Shown: piece by piece, positions 1 through 7,023 of the stretch
How the letters are laid out: each line of letters starts with the position of its first letter
Numbering within the stretch: the first letter of the stretch is position 1
Source: DATAYA01 sp036272815
GTDB lineage: Bacteria > Pseudomonadota > Alphaproteobacteria > Acetobacterales > Acetobacteraceae
Length of the DNA stretch: 16,157 nt
NCBI GenBank assembly: GCA_036272815.1
Contig: DATAYA010000157.1
Location: 1-16,157, forward strand
Direction: 5' to 3'
The notes under the pieces: model-generated
The model's input: only the letters and a program-made list of their open reading frames with translations
The model's database searches: none
What the model was told of the DNA's origin: nothing
Made by a program: the position numbers and the translations under genes

Positions 1-189
1 GACGCCATCTGGGCCGTGCAGAAACCGCTCGACTTTCCGCGCGCCGTGTTCGGCGTCGAGCGGCCCCCGGAGGGCGAGACCATGATGCCGGAGGTCATGC
101 CCCGCTACGCCCGCGCTCTCGCCGGCCGACACGCCACCGACAGGATGGTCGATAACGATTCAAGGGCGGACGTAAACAAGGACGGTTAG
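1..189 (+). CDS. C-terminal end of an unrecognised protein (5' truncated by window)
   Basis: Frame 1 is open from the window edge to a TAG stop and gives 62 residues, beginning DAIWAVQKPLDFPRAVFGVE and ending in a polar tail (…DNDSRADVNKDG). No start codon is visible, so this is the 3' end of a gene. The first 40 residues look like a folded domain end and the last 20 like a disordered tail. I do not recognise the family. The stop lies 23 bases before the start of the short-chain dehydrogenase, so the two could share a transcript. If so, a role in the same sugar-acid or alcohol pathway is possible, but that is inference from position only. Confidence 0.6.
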   Translation, partial: DAIWAVQKPLDFPRAVFGVERPPEGETMMPEVMPRYARALAGRHATDRMVDNDSRADVNKDG

Positions 190-212
190 GCATCTCCAGG
201 AAGGACCCGGCC

Positions 213-908
213 ATGCTCGATCCAAGAGACCGCGTCGTGATGATCTCCGGCGCCAGCCGCGGCATCGGCCGTGCCGTGGCCGAACGGTTGCTTGCCTCCG
301 GCTTCCTCGTCTCGGCCGGCGTGCGCGAGAAGCGGGGCCTGCGCGAGGACGAGCGGCTGATGGTCCACCGTTACGACGCCGAGAGCCTGGAAAGTGCGGC
401 GGAGTGGGTCGCCGCCACGATGGCCCGCTTCGGTCGCATCCAGGCGCTCGTCAACGCCGCCGGCATCAATCCGAAGGCGACGCTGGAGGATGCCGACGAG
501 GCGCCGCTCGACCGCATGTGGGAGGTCAACGTGAAGGGGCCGCTGCGGCTGTCGCGGCTGTCGCTGCCGCATCTGCGGGCGTGCGGCGAGGGGCGGGTCG
601 CGACCTTCGCCTCGCTCTCCGGCAAGCGCGTGAAGAACGAGAACGTCGGCTATGCGATCAGCAAGTTCGCCGTCCTCGCGCTCAACCAGGCGATCCGGCG
701 CGAGGGCTGGGATGCGGGCATCCGTGCCACCGCGATCTGCCCGAGCTTCGTCGCGACCGACATGACCGGTTGGGTGAAGACCGTGGCGCCTGCGGAGATG
801 ATCCAGCCGGCCGATCTGGCACGGCTCACCGAGACGATGCTGCTGCTGCCGGCCAACGCGACGGTCGCCGAGCTGCTGGTCAATTGCCGGTTCGAAGAGC
901 TGCTCTGA
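213..908 (+). CDS. Short-chain dehydrogenase/reductase (SDR), NAD(P)-dependent
   Basis: The 231-residue protein is a classical SDR. The Rossmann cofactor motif GASRGIG is at residues 13-19, the NAAG structural motif at 81-84 and the catalytic Asn at about 106. The catalytic Ser is about 134, and the YAISK motif gives Tyr147 and Lys151, 13 residues after the Ser as expected. It should be a cytosolic oxidoreductase acting on a hydroxyl or keto group. The substrate cannot be read from the sequence. An AGGAAGG ribosome binding site ends 8 bases before the ATG, which supports this start. Its 3' end overlaps the convergent kdgK gene by 29 bases. Next to kdgK and eda it may oxidise a sugar or sugar acid, but this is inferred from neighbours. 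At 231 residues it is slightly shorter than the usual 250. Confidence 0.93.
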   Translation: MLDPRDRVVMISGASRGIGRAVAERLLASGFLVSAGVREKRGLREDERLMVHRYDAESLESAAEWVAATMARFGRIQALVNAAGINPKATLEDADEAPLDRMWEVNVKGPLRLSRLSLPHLRACGEGRVATFASLSGKRVKNENVGYAISKFAVLALNQAIRREGWDAGIRATAICPSFVATDMTGWVKTVAPAEMIQPADLARLTETMLLLPANATVAELLVNCRFEELL

Positions 909-1842
909 CCGCGGCCGCGTGCGGGATCGGGGCGACCGCGCCGTAGCCCTCGGTCGAGAGGGCGGCGGCCACGGCGGCATAGCGCGCGGCGGCCTCGGGC
1001 GCGTCGCCTGCGACGAGACGCGCCAGCAGGCAGCCTGCGAAGGTATCGCCGGCGCCGGTCGCATCGACCGGGTTGGACGGATGGGCGGCTATCGCGACCC
1101 GGCCCGCCTCGGTCGCGAGCCAGGCACCGGCGGCGCCCATCTTCAGCGCGACCACGCGCGCGCCGAGCCGGAGGTAGAAGTCCAGCACCGCCTGCGGTTC
1201 GCCGAGCCCGGTCAGGATGCGGGCGTCGTCGATCGTCGGCAGCACGATCTCGCTCGCGGCGGCGGCGGCGTGGATCACCGCGGCGGCGCGCGCCGGCGGC
1301 CAGAGGCGGGCGCGGTAATTGGTGTCGAACGCCACCGCCACGCCGGCCGCGCGTGCGACCGCGATCGCGTGCAGCACCGCGTCGGTGGCGGCGGGCGAGA
1401 TGCCGAGGCTGATCCCGGAGGCGTAGAGGAAGCGCGCGCCGGCGATCGCCGCCTCCGGCACGTCGGCCGGCGCGTAGGCGCTGGCCGCGGAGCCGGTGCG
1501 GTAGAAGGCGAAGGCGTGGCCGCCCTGGTCGTCATGGGTGACGAAATAGACGGCTGTCGGCCGCGTCTCGTCGCGTCGCACCAGGGACGTGTCGACGCTC
1601 TCGCGCCGCCAGAGGGCGAGGAAGCTGTCGCCGGCCGCGTCGGCGCCGATCGCGGTCGCGTAGGCGACGTGCGCACCCTGCCGCGCCGCCGCGATGGCGG
1701 CGTTGGAGGTGTCGCCGCCGTGGCCCTCCAGATAGAGGCGTCGCCCGGCCGGATCGGGCGGGAGTTGGTTGAACTCCAGCATCGGCTCGCCCATCGCGAC
1801 GATGTCGAAGCCGCTCCCGACGTCGCTCCCAACGCCACTCAT
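880..1842 (-). CDS. kdgK: PfkB-family sugar kinase, probably 2-dehydro-3-deoxygluconokinase (KDG kinase)
   Basis: This 320-residue ribokinase-fold protein has the N-terminal substrate-side signature (MGEPMLEFNQ, then GGDTSNAAIAAARQG). The C-terminal PfkB signature DATGAGDTFAG spans about 260-270, with the catalytic base Asp266 in GAGD. The MGEPMLEF start and the pairing with a KDPG-type aldolase point to phosphorylation of 2-keto-3-deoxygluconate, or a related 2-keto-3-deoxy sugar acid, to the 6-phosphate using ATP in the cytosol. The start ATG overlaps the eda stop as ATGA, so the two are translationally coupled. The end overlaps the convergent SDR gene by 29 bases. A longer reading of the same frame extends to 2367, but it only runs antisense-like through eda. 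Fructokinase or another PfkB specificity cannot be excluded. Confidence 0.88.
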   Translation of the reverse strand: MSGVGSDVGSGFDIVAMGEPMLEFNQLPPDPAGRRLYLEGHGGDTSNAAIAAARQGAHVAYATAIGADAAGDSFLALWRRESVDTSLVRRDETRPTAVYFVTHDDQGGHAFAFYRTGSAASAYAPADVPEAAIAGARFLYASGISLGISPAATDAVLHAIAVARAAGVAVAFDTNYRARLWPPARAAAVIHAAAAASEIVLPTIDDARILTGLGEPQAVLDFYLRLGARVVALKMGAAGAWLATEAGRVAIAAHPSNPVDATGAGDTFAGCLLARLVAGDAPEAAARYAAVAAALSTEGYGAVAPIPHAAAVRAALRTGN

Positions 1843-2462
1843 GGGGCGAGTGCGGCGCGGGCCGCATCCTCGATCGCGGCGCGGTCGCCGGCAGCGATCC
1901 GGCGCTCGTCCACGAGCGCCCCGCCGATGCCGACAAAGGCCGCACCCGCCGCGAGATAGGCCGTCACCTGCGCCGGCGCGATCCCGCCCGTGGGACAGAA
2001 CGCGACGCCGGGGAACACGCTCGCCAGCGCCGCGACATGCGCGGGGCCGCCCGCCGAGGCGGCCGGGAACAGTTTCACGGCGTCCGCCCCTGCGGCCAGC
2101 GCGGCCCGCACCTCGGTCGGCGTGAGCGCGCCCAGCAGCAACGCCGCACCCGCTTCCCGGCACGCGGCGGCGAGCGCCGGATCGACCCAGGGTGCGACGA
2201 TGAAGCGCGCGCCGGCGGCGAGACATTCCCGCGCCGCCGCCGCATCCGGCACCGTCCCGGCGCCGACCAGCAGCGCCGGATCGGCGGCAAGCCTGCGGAT
2301 CAGGGCGGGCGCGTCGGGCACCGTCATGGTGATTTCGAAGACGCGCAGCCCGGCGCCGTGCAGCCAATGCACGACGGTCGCGGCGTGGGCGGCCGAGCGC
2401 GTGCGCACCACCGGCACCACCCGCGCCTCCCGCAATGCCGCAATCAGCGCCGGTCCGGCCAT
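1839..2462 (-). CDS. eda: KDPG / 2-dehydro-3-deoxy-phosphogluconate-type class I aldolase
   Basis: The 207-residue TIM-barrel aldolase carries the Eda-family residues: Glu43 in VFEITMTV, the GAGT phosphate-side motif at about 67-70, the Schiff-base Lys130 in AVKLFPA, and PTGG near 165. It would cleave 2-keto-3-deoxy-6-phospho sugar acids to pyruvate and glyceraldehyde 3-phosphate, directly after the kinase encoded next. I chose the ATG at 2462 because a strong GGAGG lies 7 bases upstream; an in-frame ATG ten codons earlier (2492) lacks such a site. Length fits the family (about 205-215). The stop overlaps the kinase start (ATGA). The galactonate-pathway homologue (DgoA) uses the same residues, so gluco versus galacto specificity is open. 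Confidence 0.9.
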   Translation of the reverse strand: MAGPALIAALREARVVPVVRTRSAAHAATVVHWLHGAGLRVFEITMTVPDAPALIRRLAADPALLVGAGTVPDAAAARECLAAGARFIVAPWVDPALAAACREAGAALLLGALTPTEVRAALAAGADAVKLFPAASAGGPAHVAALASVFPGVAFCPTGGIAPAQVTAYLAAGAAFVGIGGALVDERRIAAGDRAAIEDAARAALAP

Positions 2463-2515
2463 GCGCGTCCCTCCGGGCGGGAAAGGTGCCACGCGGACGC
2501 GGCGGCGGGAAGCCG

Positions 2516-2818
2516 TCAGTCGGTCGCGGCGATGACCCGCGTCAGCACCTCCGCCTCGGCCCCGAGCCGGCCGACACCGGCGCGCAGCTCCCCCAGCCGG
2601 CGCCGATAACCCGCGAGGCTGGTGCCCAGACCCTGCACGCTGTCGTGCAACTCCAGAAGGTTGCGGCGCCAGGTTGCGACCGCCTCGTGCTGCTGGTCGA
2701 GCGCCGCTTGCAGGCCGGCCAGTGCCGAGGCCAGCCGCGTCTCCGGCCCGCCCGCGCGCGGGACGGGTCCGCCCGGGCGCGGGAAAGGAATGATCTGCGC
2801 CGTCCCGCCGTCCGCCAC
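2516..2818 (-). CDS. Uncharacterised small coiled-coil protein (100 aa)
   Basis: This gives 100 residues starting at a GTG with GAGGAA six bases upstream. The N-terminal 27 residues are Pro/Gly-rich and include IIPFPRP, a type of disordered lead-in common in short alphaproteobacterial proteins. Residues about 28-97 are Leu/Ala/Arg/Glu-rich with regular hydrophobic spacing, consistent with one long amphipathic helix or coiled coil. There is no signal peptide, membrane segment or cysteine pair. I do not recognise a family. The evidence that the gene is real is the good ribosome binding site, the non-random amphipathic pattern and the tight fit between its neighbours. It is followed by eda after 53 bases on the same strand. 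A CtrA-type box lies 31 bases upstream of its start codon, so cell-cycle or motility control is possible. Confidence 0.65.
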   Translation of the reverse strand: MADGGTAQIIPFPRPGGPVPRAGGPETRLASALAGLQAALDQQHEAVATWRRNLLELHDSVQGLGTSLAGYRRRLGELRAGVGRLGAEAEVLTRVIAATD

Positions 2819-2849
2819 CGCCCGTTCCTCGCCCAGTTCCTGGCCGCGA

Positions 2850-2865
2850 TTAAGCTCTCGTTAAC
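2850..2865. promoter_or_regulatory. CtrA-type binding box, TTAA-N7-TTAAC
   Basis: The plus strand reads TTAAGCTCTCGTTAAC, which is the full alphaproteobacterial CtrA consensus TTAA-N7-TTAAC. It sits in the 81-base gap between the coiled-coil gene (start 2818) and the upstream DUF3429 gene (end 2900), both on the minus strand. The coiled-coil gene is the likely target. The two TTAA half-sites are conspicuous in such GC-rich DNA. The site is seen directly; binding is inference. Confidence 0.6.
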
Positions 2866-2899
2866 CAAGCACAGAGCTGTCGCAAAAACCAGAAAGAAC

Positions 2900-3376
2900 T
2901 CACAGGACGATATGGGCGCCGGCCAATCGCAGTACCAGCACCGTCGTGAGAAGGGCCACGACCGCGATCGTCAGCCCCCAGCGGAGGGCGAGGTATCCGG
3001 GCGGCACGAAGCCCTGCTGGCGCAGTGAGCTGTCGAGCACCGCAACGCCGATATAGCCCGCGATCAGCACGGCGATGCCGCCCTCGATGGGGGCCACCAG
3101 CGGCACCAGCAGCGCCACCCAGCCGACCAGGGCCGGGACGACGCCGAGCGCCAGGCGGGGCCGCTCGCCGCGTCCCGCCTCGTCGCCGAGCGCGAATCCC
3201 CAGTGCACGCCACCGAGGAAGGCGAGGGTAACCGCGCCATAGCCGACCAGCGCCGCCAGGAGCTGCGACGCATGGGGCGCGGCGCGCAGGCTGACCGCGG
3301 CGAGCCCGCAGGCGATGAAAGGGATCAGCCCGATGATGCCGAGCAGGACGGCGAGCGCGGGCAGGCGGCGGTTCAT
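2900..3376 (-). CDS. DUF3429 family membrane protein
   Basis: The 158-residue protein is very hydrophobic, with about four to five transmembrane helices (roughly residues 7-28, 38-62, 76-95, 97-116 and 134-153). The first begins right after the N-terminal MNRR, giving an inside-positive end. The FLGGVHWGFALG motif at about 53-64 is characteristic of DUF3429 inner-membrane proteins, whose function is unknown. An ATG with GGAG seven bases upstream sets the start. It is divergent from the CNNM-like gene across 66 bases, which must hold both promoters. A longer antisense-like frame through the same bases was discarded because it lacks hydrophobic periodicity. Confidence 0.85.
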   Translation of the reverse strand: MNRRLPALAVLLGIIGLIPFIACGLAAVSLRAAPHASQLLAALVGYGAVTLAFLGGVHWGFALGDEAGRGERPRLALGVVPALVGWVALLVPLVAPIEGGIAVLIAGYIGVAVLDSSLRQQGFVPPGYLALRWGLTIAVVALLTTVLVLRLAGAHIVL

Positions 3377-3442
3377 GCGGCGTCTCCGTCGGTGGGATTC
3401 GGCTTCTACGCATCAAGGCGGGTTGCTGGCGATGCTGGCGCC

Positions 3443-4765
3443 ATGATGCTGATCCTCGAGGCCGTGATCGTCGTGCTGCTGATCGGGCTCAACGGCGTAT
3501 TCGCGATGAGCGAGCTGGCGCTGGTCTCGGCGCGGCTGGCGCGGCTGCTGGTGCTGGAGCGCAAGGGCGTCGCCGGCGCGGCCGCCGCGCGGATGCTGAC
3601 CGAGGAGCCGCAACGCTTTCTCCCCACCGTGCAGGTCGGGATCACGCTGATCGGGATGTTGGCCGGCGTGTTCGGGGGCGCCCGGCTTGCGGCCACGCTT
3701 TCGGCGGAGCTGGCGCGCATCGTCTGGCTGCGCCCGTTCGCGGACAGTCTCGCACTGGTGCTGGTGGTGCTGCTGATCACCTACCTGACGCTGGTGTTCG
3801 GCGAGCTGGTGCCCAAGCAGCTGGCGCTGCGCCGGCCGGAGGCGATCGCAGCGAGCATCGCCCGCCCGCTCGCCGGGCTCGCGCGGGTCACCGCCCCCGT
3901 CGTGTGGCTGCTCAGCGTCTCGTCCGCGCTGGTGCTGCGACTGTTCGGCACCGGCCGCGCGCGGCCGCAAGGGGTGACCGAGGAGGAGCTGCGCGCGCTG
4001 CTCGCCGAAGGGACGGAGGAGGGCGTGCTGGAAGCCGAGGAGCGCGACATCATCGAGCGTGTGCTGCGCCTCGCCGACAAGCCGGTGCGGGCGATCATGA
4101 CGCCGCGCACGGAGCTGGCCTGGATCGACCGCAGCAACCCGAAGCGCGACATCATCGCGGTGCTGAAGGGCGCGCCGCACAGCCGCTTCGTGGTCTGCGA
4201 TGGATCGGTCGACAATGTCGTGGGCGTGGTGCAGGCCAAGGACATGCTGGACCGGCTGCTCGACGGCGGCGACTTGTCGGTGGCGGCGGCGCTGCGCACG
4301 CCGATCGTGGTGCCGGACACCGTGACCGCGCTCGATGCGCTGGAGCGGCTGAAATCCGATCCCGTCGGTCTCGCGCTGGTGATGGACGAATACGGCAGCT
4401 TCGAGGGCGTGGTGACGGCAACCGACGTGCTGGAGGCGATCGTCGGCGACGTGGAGGACACCGGGTCGGCCACCGATCTCGGTGATGGCGTGCCGGACGG
4501 CACGCTCGTGATGGACGGGTTGATGCCGGTCGACGAGGTCAAGGCGCGTCTGCTGCTGCCCGACCTGCCGGCGGCGGGCAGCTATCACACGCTGGCCGGC
4601 CTGCTGCTGGCGCTGTTGCGCCGGGTGCCGCGGGTGGGCGACCGGATCGTGTTCGGGGGCTGGCGGTTCGAGGTGCTGGAGATGGACGGGCGGCGTGTCG
4701 CGCGGGTGCAGGTCGGGCGGGAGGAGGTGGCAGTGACCGAGGCGCCTAGCCAGCCGGGCCGGTGA
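3443..4765 (+). CDS. CNNM/CorC-HlyC family membrane protein (DUF21 + CBS pair + CorC_HlyC domain)
   Basis: The 440-residue protein has the usual three-part layout. A DUF21/CNNM transmembrane domain (about 1-190) contains FAMSELALVSA, a TVQVGITLIGMLAGVFGG helix and the FGELVPKQLAL motif. A CBS-domain pair (about 205-330) has the basic-acidic loop IMTPRTELAWID at its start. A C-terminal CorC_HlyC domain (about 345-425) ends in VGDRIVFGGWRFEVLEMDGRRV. Proteins of this family are called hemolysins in older annotation but are better regarded as Mg2+/Co2+ transporters or their regulators in the inner membrane, with CBS domains sensing nucleotides. The start is the first of two adjacent ATGs; the ribosome binding site is weak. 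An open frame continues upstream to 3203 through the DUF3429 gene and is rejected. The 3' end overlaps the convergent RAM-domain gene by 20 bases. Confidence 0.92.
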   Translation: MMLILEAVIVVLLIGLNGVFAMSELALVSARLARLLVLERKGVAGAAAARMLTEEPQRFLPTVQVGITLIGMLAGVFGGARLAATLSAELARIVWLRPFADSLALVLVVLLITYLTLVFGELVPKQLALRRPEAIAASIARPLAGLARVTAPVVWLLSVSSALVLRLFGTGRARPQGVTEEELRALLAEGTEEGVLEAEERDIIERVLRLADKPVRAIMTPRTELAWIDRSNPKRDIIAVLKGAPHSRFVVCDGSVDNVVGVVQAKDMLDRLLDGGDLSVAAALRTPIVVPDTVTALDALERLKSDPVGLALVMDEYGSFEGVVTATDVLEAIVGDVEDTGSATDLGDGVPDGTLVMDGLMPVDEVKARLLLPDLPAAGSYHTLAGLLLALLRRVPRVGDRIVFGGWRFEVLEMDGRRVARVQVGREEVAVTEAPSQPGR

Positions 4766-5000
4766 AGGCGTTGAAGGTGATGAGCGTGTAGGTGTCGGCC
4801 ACGCCTGGCAGGGTCTGGACCTTCTCGGTCACGAACAGGCCGGTGTCCTGACCGGGTTCGAGGTAGAACTTGCCGAGCAGGTCGTACTGGCCGGAGGTCG
4901 AGTAGATCTCCGAGAGTTCCTCGATCGTGTCGCGCGCCAGCGTGGCGACGCGATACGCCTGGCCCATCTCGCATTTTATCTGCACGAATATGGCTCGCAT
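4746..5000 (-). CDS. Stand-alone Lrp/AsnC effector-binding (RAM) domain protein
   Basis: The 84-residue protein matches only the C-terminal alpha-beta sandwich of Lrp/AsnC regulators. It opens with MRAIFVQIKCEMGQAYRV, followed by EIYSTSGQYDLLGKFYLE and VADTYTLITFNAF, the last typical of the final beta strand. There is no helix-turn-helix, so it cannot bind DNA alone. Such short proteins form oligomers that bind amino acids or similar ligands, and may act as sensors or mix with full-length Lrp proteins. The ATG at 5000 has GGGA five bases upstream; an in-frame extension to 5042 (RHSAARRTSAGTH) looks non-coding. Its 3' end overlaps the convergent CNNM-like gene by 20 bases. Two abutting palindromes lie just upstream. 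Confidence 0.88.
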   Translation of the reverse strand: MRAIFVQIKCEMGQAYRVATLARDTIEELSEIYSTSGQYDLLGKFYLEPGQDTGLFVTEKVQTLPGVADTYTLITFNAFTGPAG

Positions 5001-5025
5001 GTGTGTCCCGGCGCTTGTCCTGCGG

Positions 5026-5052
5026 GCGGCAGAATGCCGCATAGCCGGCTAT
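5026..5052. promoter_or_regulatory. Two abutting palindromes upstream of the RAM-domain gene
   Basis: GCGGCA-GAA-TGCCGC (5026-5040) is a 6-bp-stem inverted repeat. It is followed without a gap by the perfect 12-bp palindrome ATAGCCGGCTAT (5041-5052). They lie 26-52 bases upstream of the minus-strand start at 5000, where an operator would be expected. They do not match the Lrp consensus I know. Operator function is inference. Confidence 0.35.
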
Positions 5053-5145
5053 TTCGCCAGCGCAGGATGACGGGGCATCATCGCGGATGCGGGGTGCCTG
5101 GAGAGCACGCGGGCGACCTGTTCTCGAAGGTGCGCTGCTCGCGCG

Positions 5146-5166
5146 GCGCGTTGCGTTCCAACGCGC
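5146..5166. repeat. Inverted repeat (8-bp stem, 5-nt loop) upstream of the ThDP enzyme gene
   Basis: GCGCGTTG-CGTTC-CAACGCGC is a perfect 8-bp inverted repeat with a 5-nt loop, 81 bases before the start at 5248. It could be an operator or a leader hairpin. Apart from this and the palindromes at 5026-5052, the 247-base gap 5001-5247 shows no gene. I could not assign a convincing -35/-10 pair there. Confidence 0.3.
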
Positions 5167-5247
5167 GACGGAGTTTCACGCGCGCACCCGCCCCTTCCGG
5201 CGAGCCGCGCGCTTCCGTAAGCTGCGTGTGTATCTGCGGAGGCACGC

Positions 5248-7023
5248 ATGGAACTCGCACAGGCCCGCAAGCGGCCCACGCAGCCGCGCAGCGGCGGGCG
5301 CGCGCTGGCTGATGCGCTGGTGGCGCAAGGGATCGACCACGTCTTCGCGGTTCCGGGTGAGAGCTATCTCGACGTGCTCGACGGCCTCTATGCGGTGCGC
5401 GACCGGCTCAAGCTCGTGACCTGCCGTTTCGAGGCAGGGGCGGTGAATATGGCCGAGGCGTTCGGCAAACTTGCCGGACGGCCCGCGGCGGCGATGGTGA
5501 CACGCGGACCCGGCGCGTGCCACGGCGCGATCGGCGTGCATATCGCCGCCCAGGACTCCACGCCGCTGCTGCTGTTCGTCGGCCAGATCCCGTTCGCCGA
5601 GACCGACCGCGACAGCTTCCAGGAGATCGACTACCGGCAGATGTTCGGAGCCGTCGCGAAATGGGTGACGCAGATCGACGATGCGGGCCGCATCCCGGAG
5701 ATCGTGGCGCACGCGGTGGATGTCGCGACCACCGGCCGGCCCGGGCCGGTGGTGATCGCGCTCTCGGAGGAGATGCAGAAGGAGATCGTGGAGGTGCCGG
5801 ACCTCCGCCCCTGCGACGTCGCGCGTCCGCATCCCGATCCGGCAGCACTGGCGCGGCTGCGCGCGATGCTCGGGCGCGCGCGCCGGCCGCTCGCGATCCT
5901 GGGCGGCTCGGTCTGGAGTCCGGCGGCGCGTGACGGCGTCGGCGCATTCCTGCGCAGCTACGGATTGCCGGTCGCGGTCGGGTTCCGGCGGCAGGCGCTG
6001 TATGACGGCACGGCGGACAATTTCGTGGGCGATCTCGGCGTCGGCTGCGACCCGGCGCTGGTCGCGCGCGTGGGCGAGGCGGACCTCGTGCTCGCGATCG
6101 GCTCGCGGCTGCCGGAGGCAGTGACCCAAGGCTACACGCTGTTCGACCTCGCCGGCGAGACGCCGATCGTGCATGTCTATCCCGATGCGGCGGAGATCGG
6201 GCGCGTGTTCCGCGTGGCCCTCGGCATCCCGACCGACCTCGACGCCTTCGCCGAAGCGGTCCGCGACTGGACGCCCGAGATGCCGCGTGTGTGGAGCGAA
6301 TGGACTGCCGATCTGCGCCGCTTGCGCGCGGAGGGTCGCGCAGTGCCGGATTACGGCGGTCCGCTGAACCTCGCGCAATGCCTGCGCACGCTTGAGGAGA
6401 TGGCGGCGCCGGATGCGATCTTCACGACGGATGCCGGCAATTTCGCGACCTGGCCGACCCGCTTCATGCATTTCTCGGAAGGACAGCGCTACATCGGCCC
6501 GTGCAACGGCGCGATGGGCTACGGCGTGCCGGCGGCGGTCGGCGCCAAGATCGCGTTTCCGCAGCGGCAGGTGATCGGCTTCGTGGGCGACGGCGGCTTC
6601 CTGATGACGGGGCAGGAGATCGCGACGGCGTTCCATCATGGTGTGGCGCCGATCGTGCTCGTGTTCAACAATCAGATGTACGGCACGATCCGCATGCACC
6701 AGGAGCGCGACTATCCCGGCCGCGTCTCCGGAACCTCGCTCACCAACCCGGATTTCGCCAAGCTGATCGAGGCGTTCGGCGGCCACGGCGAGACGGTGGC
6801 GCGCACCGAGGATTTCGCGGCTGCCTTCGCGCGCGCGGTTGCGAGCGGGCGGCCGGCGGTGATCGAGCTGGCGACGGACCCGGAGCAGATCACCTCGCGT
6901 ACCACGATCGCGCAGTTGCGCGCGGGCAAGGCGCCGCCACGGCCGGCGCCGAAGCCGAAACGGATGGCAGCGCCGGCGCATCCGCTGCCGGGGCGCGTGG
7001 CGGCGGAGAAGGGCAAGCGGTAG
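5248..7023 (+). CDS. Thiamine-diphosphate-dependent enzyme, acetolactate synthase large-subunit-like
   Basis: The 591-residue protein has the three domains of the acetolactate synthase/pyruvate oxidase family. The N-terminal pyrimidine-binding domain (about 15-180) carries the ThDP-activating Glu62 in RFEAGA. A central domain (about 205-340) includes the LAILGGSVW and VLAIGSRLPE segments. The C-terminal PP-binding domain (about 375-550) has GDGG at 447-450 and Asn474-Asn475, the metal-ThDP motif. GGAGG lies five bases before the ATG. It would decarboxylate a 2-keto acid and transfer or oxidise the product. No regulatory small subunit (ilvN) is beside it, so a catabolic or side-specificity role is more likely than valine/isoleucine synthesis, but this is inference. 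The last 40 residues are a Pro/Lys/Arg/Ala-rich tail unlike the family core. Confidence 0.9.
   Translation: MELAQARKRPTQPRSGGRALADALVAQGIDHVFAVPGESYLDVLDGLYAVRDRLKLVTCRFEAGAVNMAEAFGKLAGRPAAAMVTRGPGACHGAIGVHIAAQDSTPLLLFVGQIPFAETDRDSFQEIDYRQMFGAVAKWVTQIDDAGRIPEIVAHAVDVATTGRPGPVVIALSEEMQKEIVEVPDLRPCDVARPHPDPAALARLRAMLGRARRPLAILGGSVWSPAARDGVGAFLRSYGLPVAVGFRRQALYDGTADNFVGDLGVGCDPALVARVGEADLVLAIGSRLPEAVTQGYTLFDLAGETPIVHVYPDAAEIGRVFRVALGIPTDLDAFAEAVRDWTPEMPRVWSEWTADLRRLRAEGRAVPDYGGPLNLAQCLRTLEEMAAPDAIFTTDAGNFATWPTRFMHFSEGQRYIGPCNGAMGYGVPAAVGAKIAFPQRQVIGFVGDGGFLMTGQEIATAFHHGVAPIVLVFNNQMYGTIRMHQERDYPGRVSGTSLTNPDFAKLIEAFGGHGETVARTEDFAAAFARAVASGRPAVIELATDPEQITSRTTIAQLRAGKAPPRPAPKPKRMAAPAHPLPGRVAAEKGKR

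Noticed and set aside
186..1064. Long minus-strand open frame (292 codons) across the SDR gene
   Set aside because: It is antisense to a clear SDR and kdgK, is Arg/Pro/His-rich with no domain, and reflects GC-rich codon bias.
1843..2367. Upstream extension of the kdgK frame to a 495-residue protein
   Set aside because: The extension runs out of frame through eda and is Arg/Gly-rich without domain features; the ATG overlapping the eda stop is the natural start.
2477..2491. Sigma-54-like GG-N10-GC motif (minus strand, TGGCAC at its left) before eda
   Set aside because: The -12 part lacks TT, and the transcript would start at or after the strong eda ribosome binding site, removing it.
3203..3442. 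N-terminal extension of the CNNM-like protein
   Set aside because: It lies antisense to the DUF3429 membrane protein and is hydrophilic, whereas the family starts directly with the first membrane helix at 3443.
3413..4588. 391-codon minus-strand frame opposite the CNNM-like gene
   Set aside because: His/Arg/Gln-rich shadow translation of a well-supported gene.
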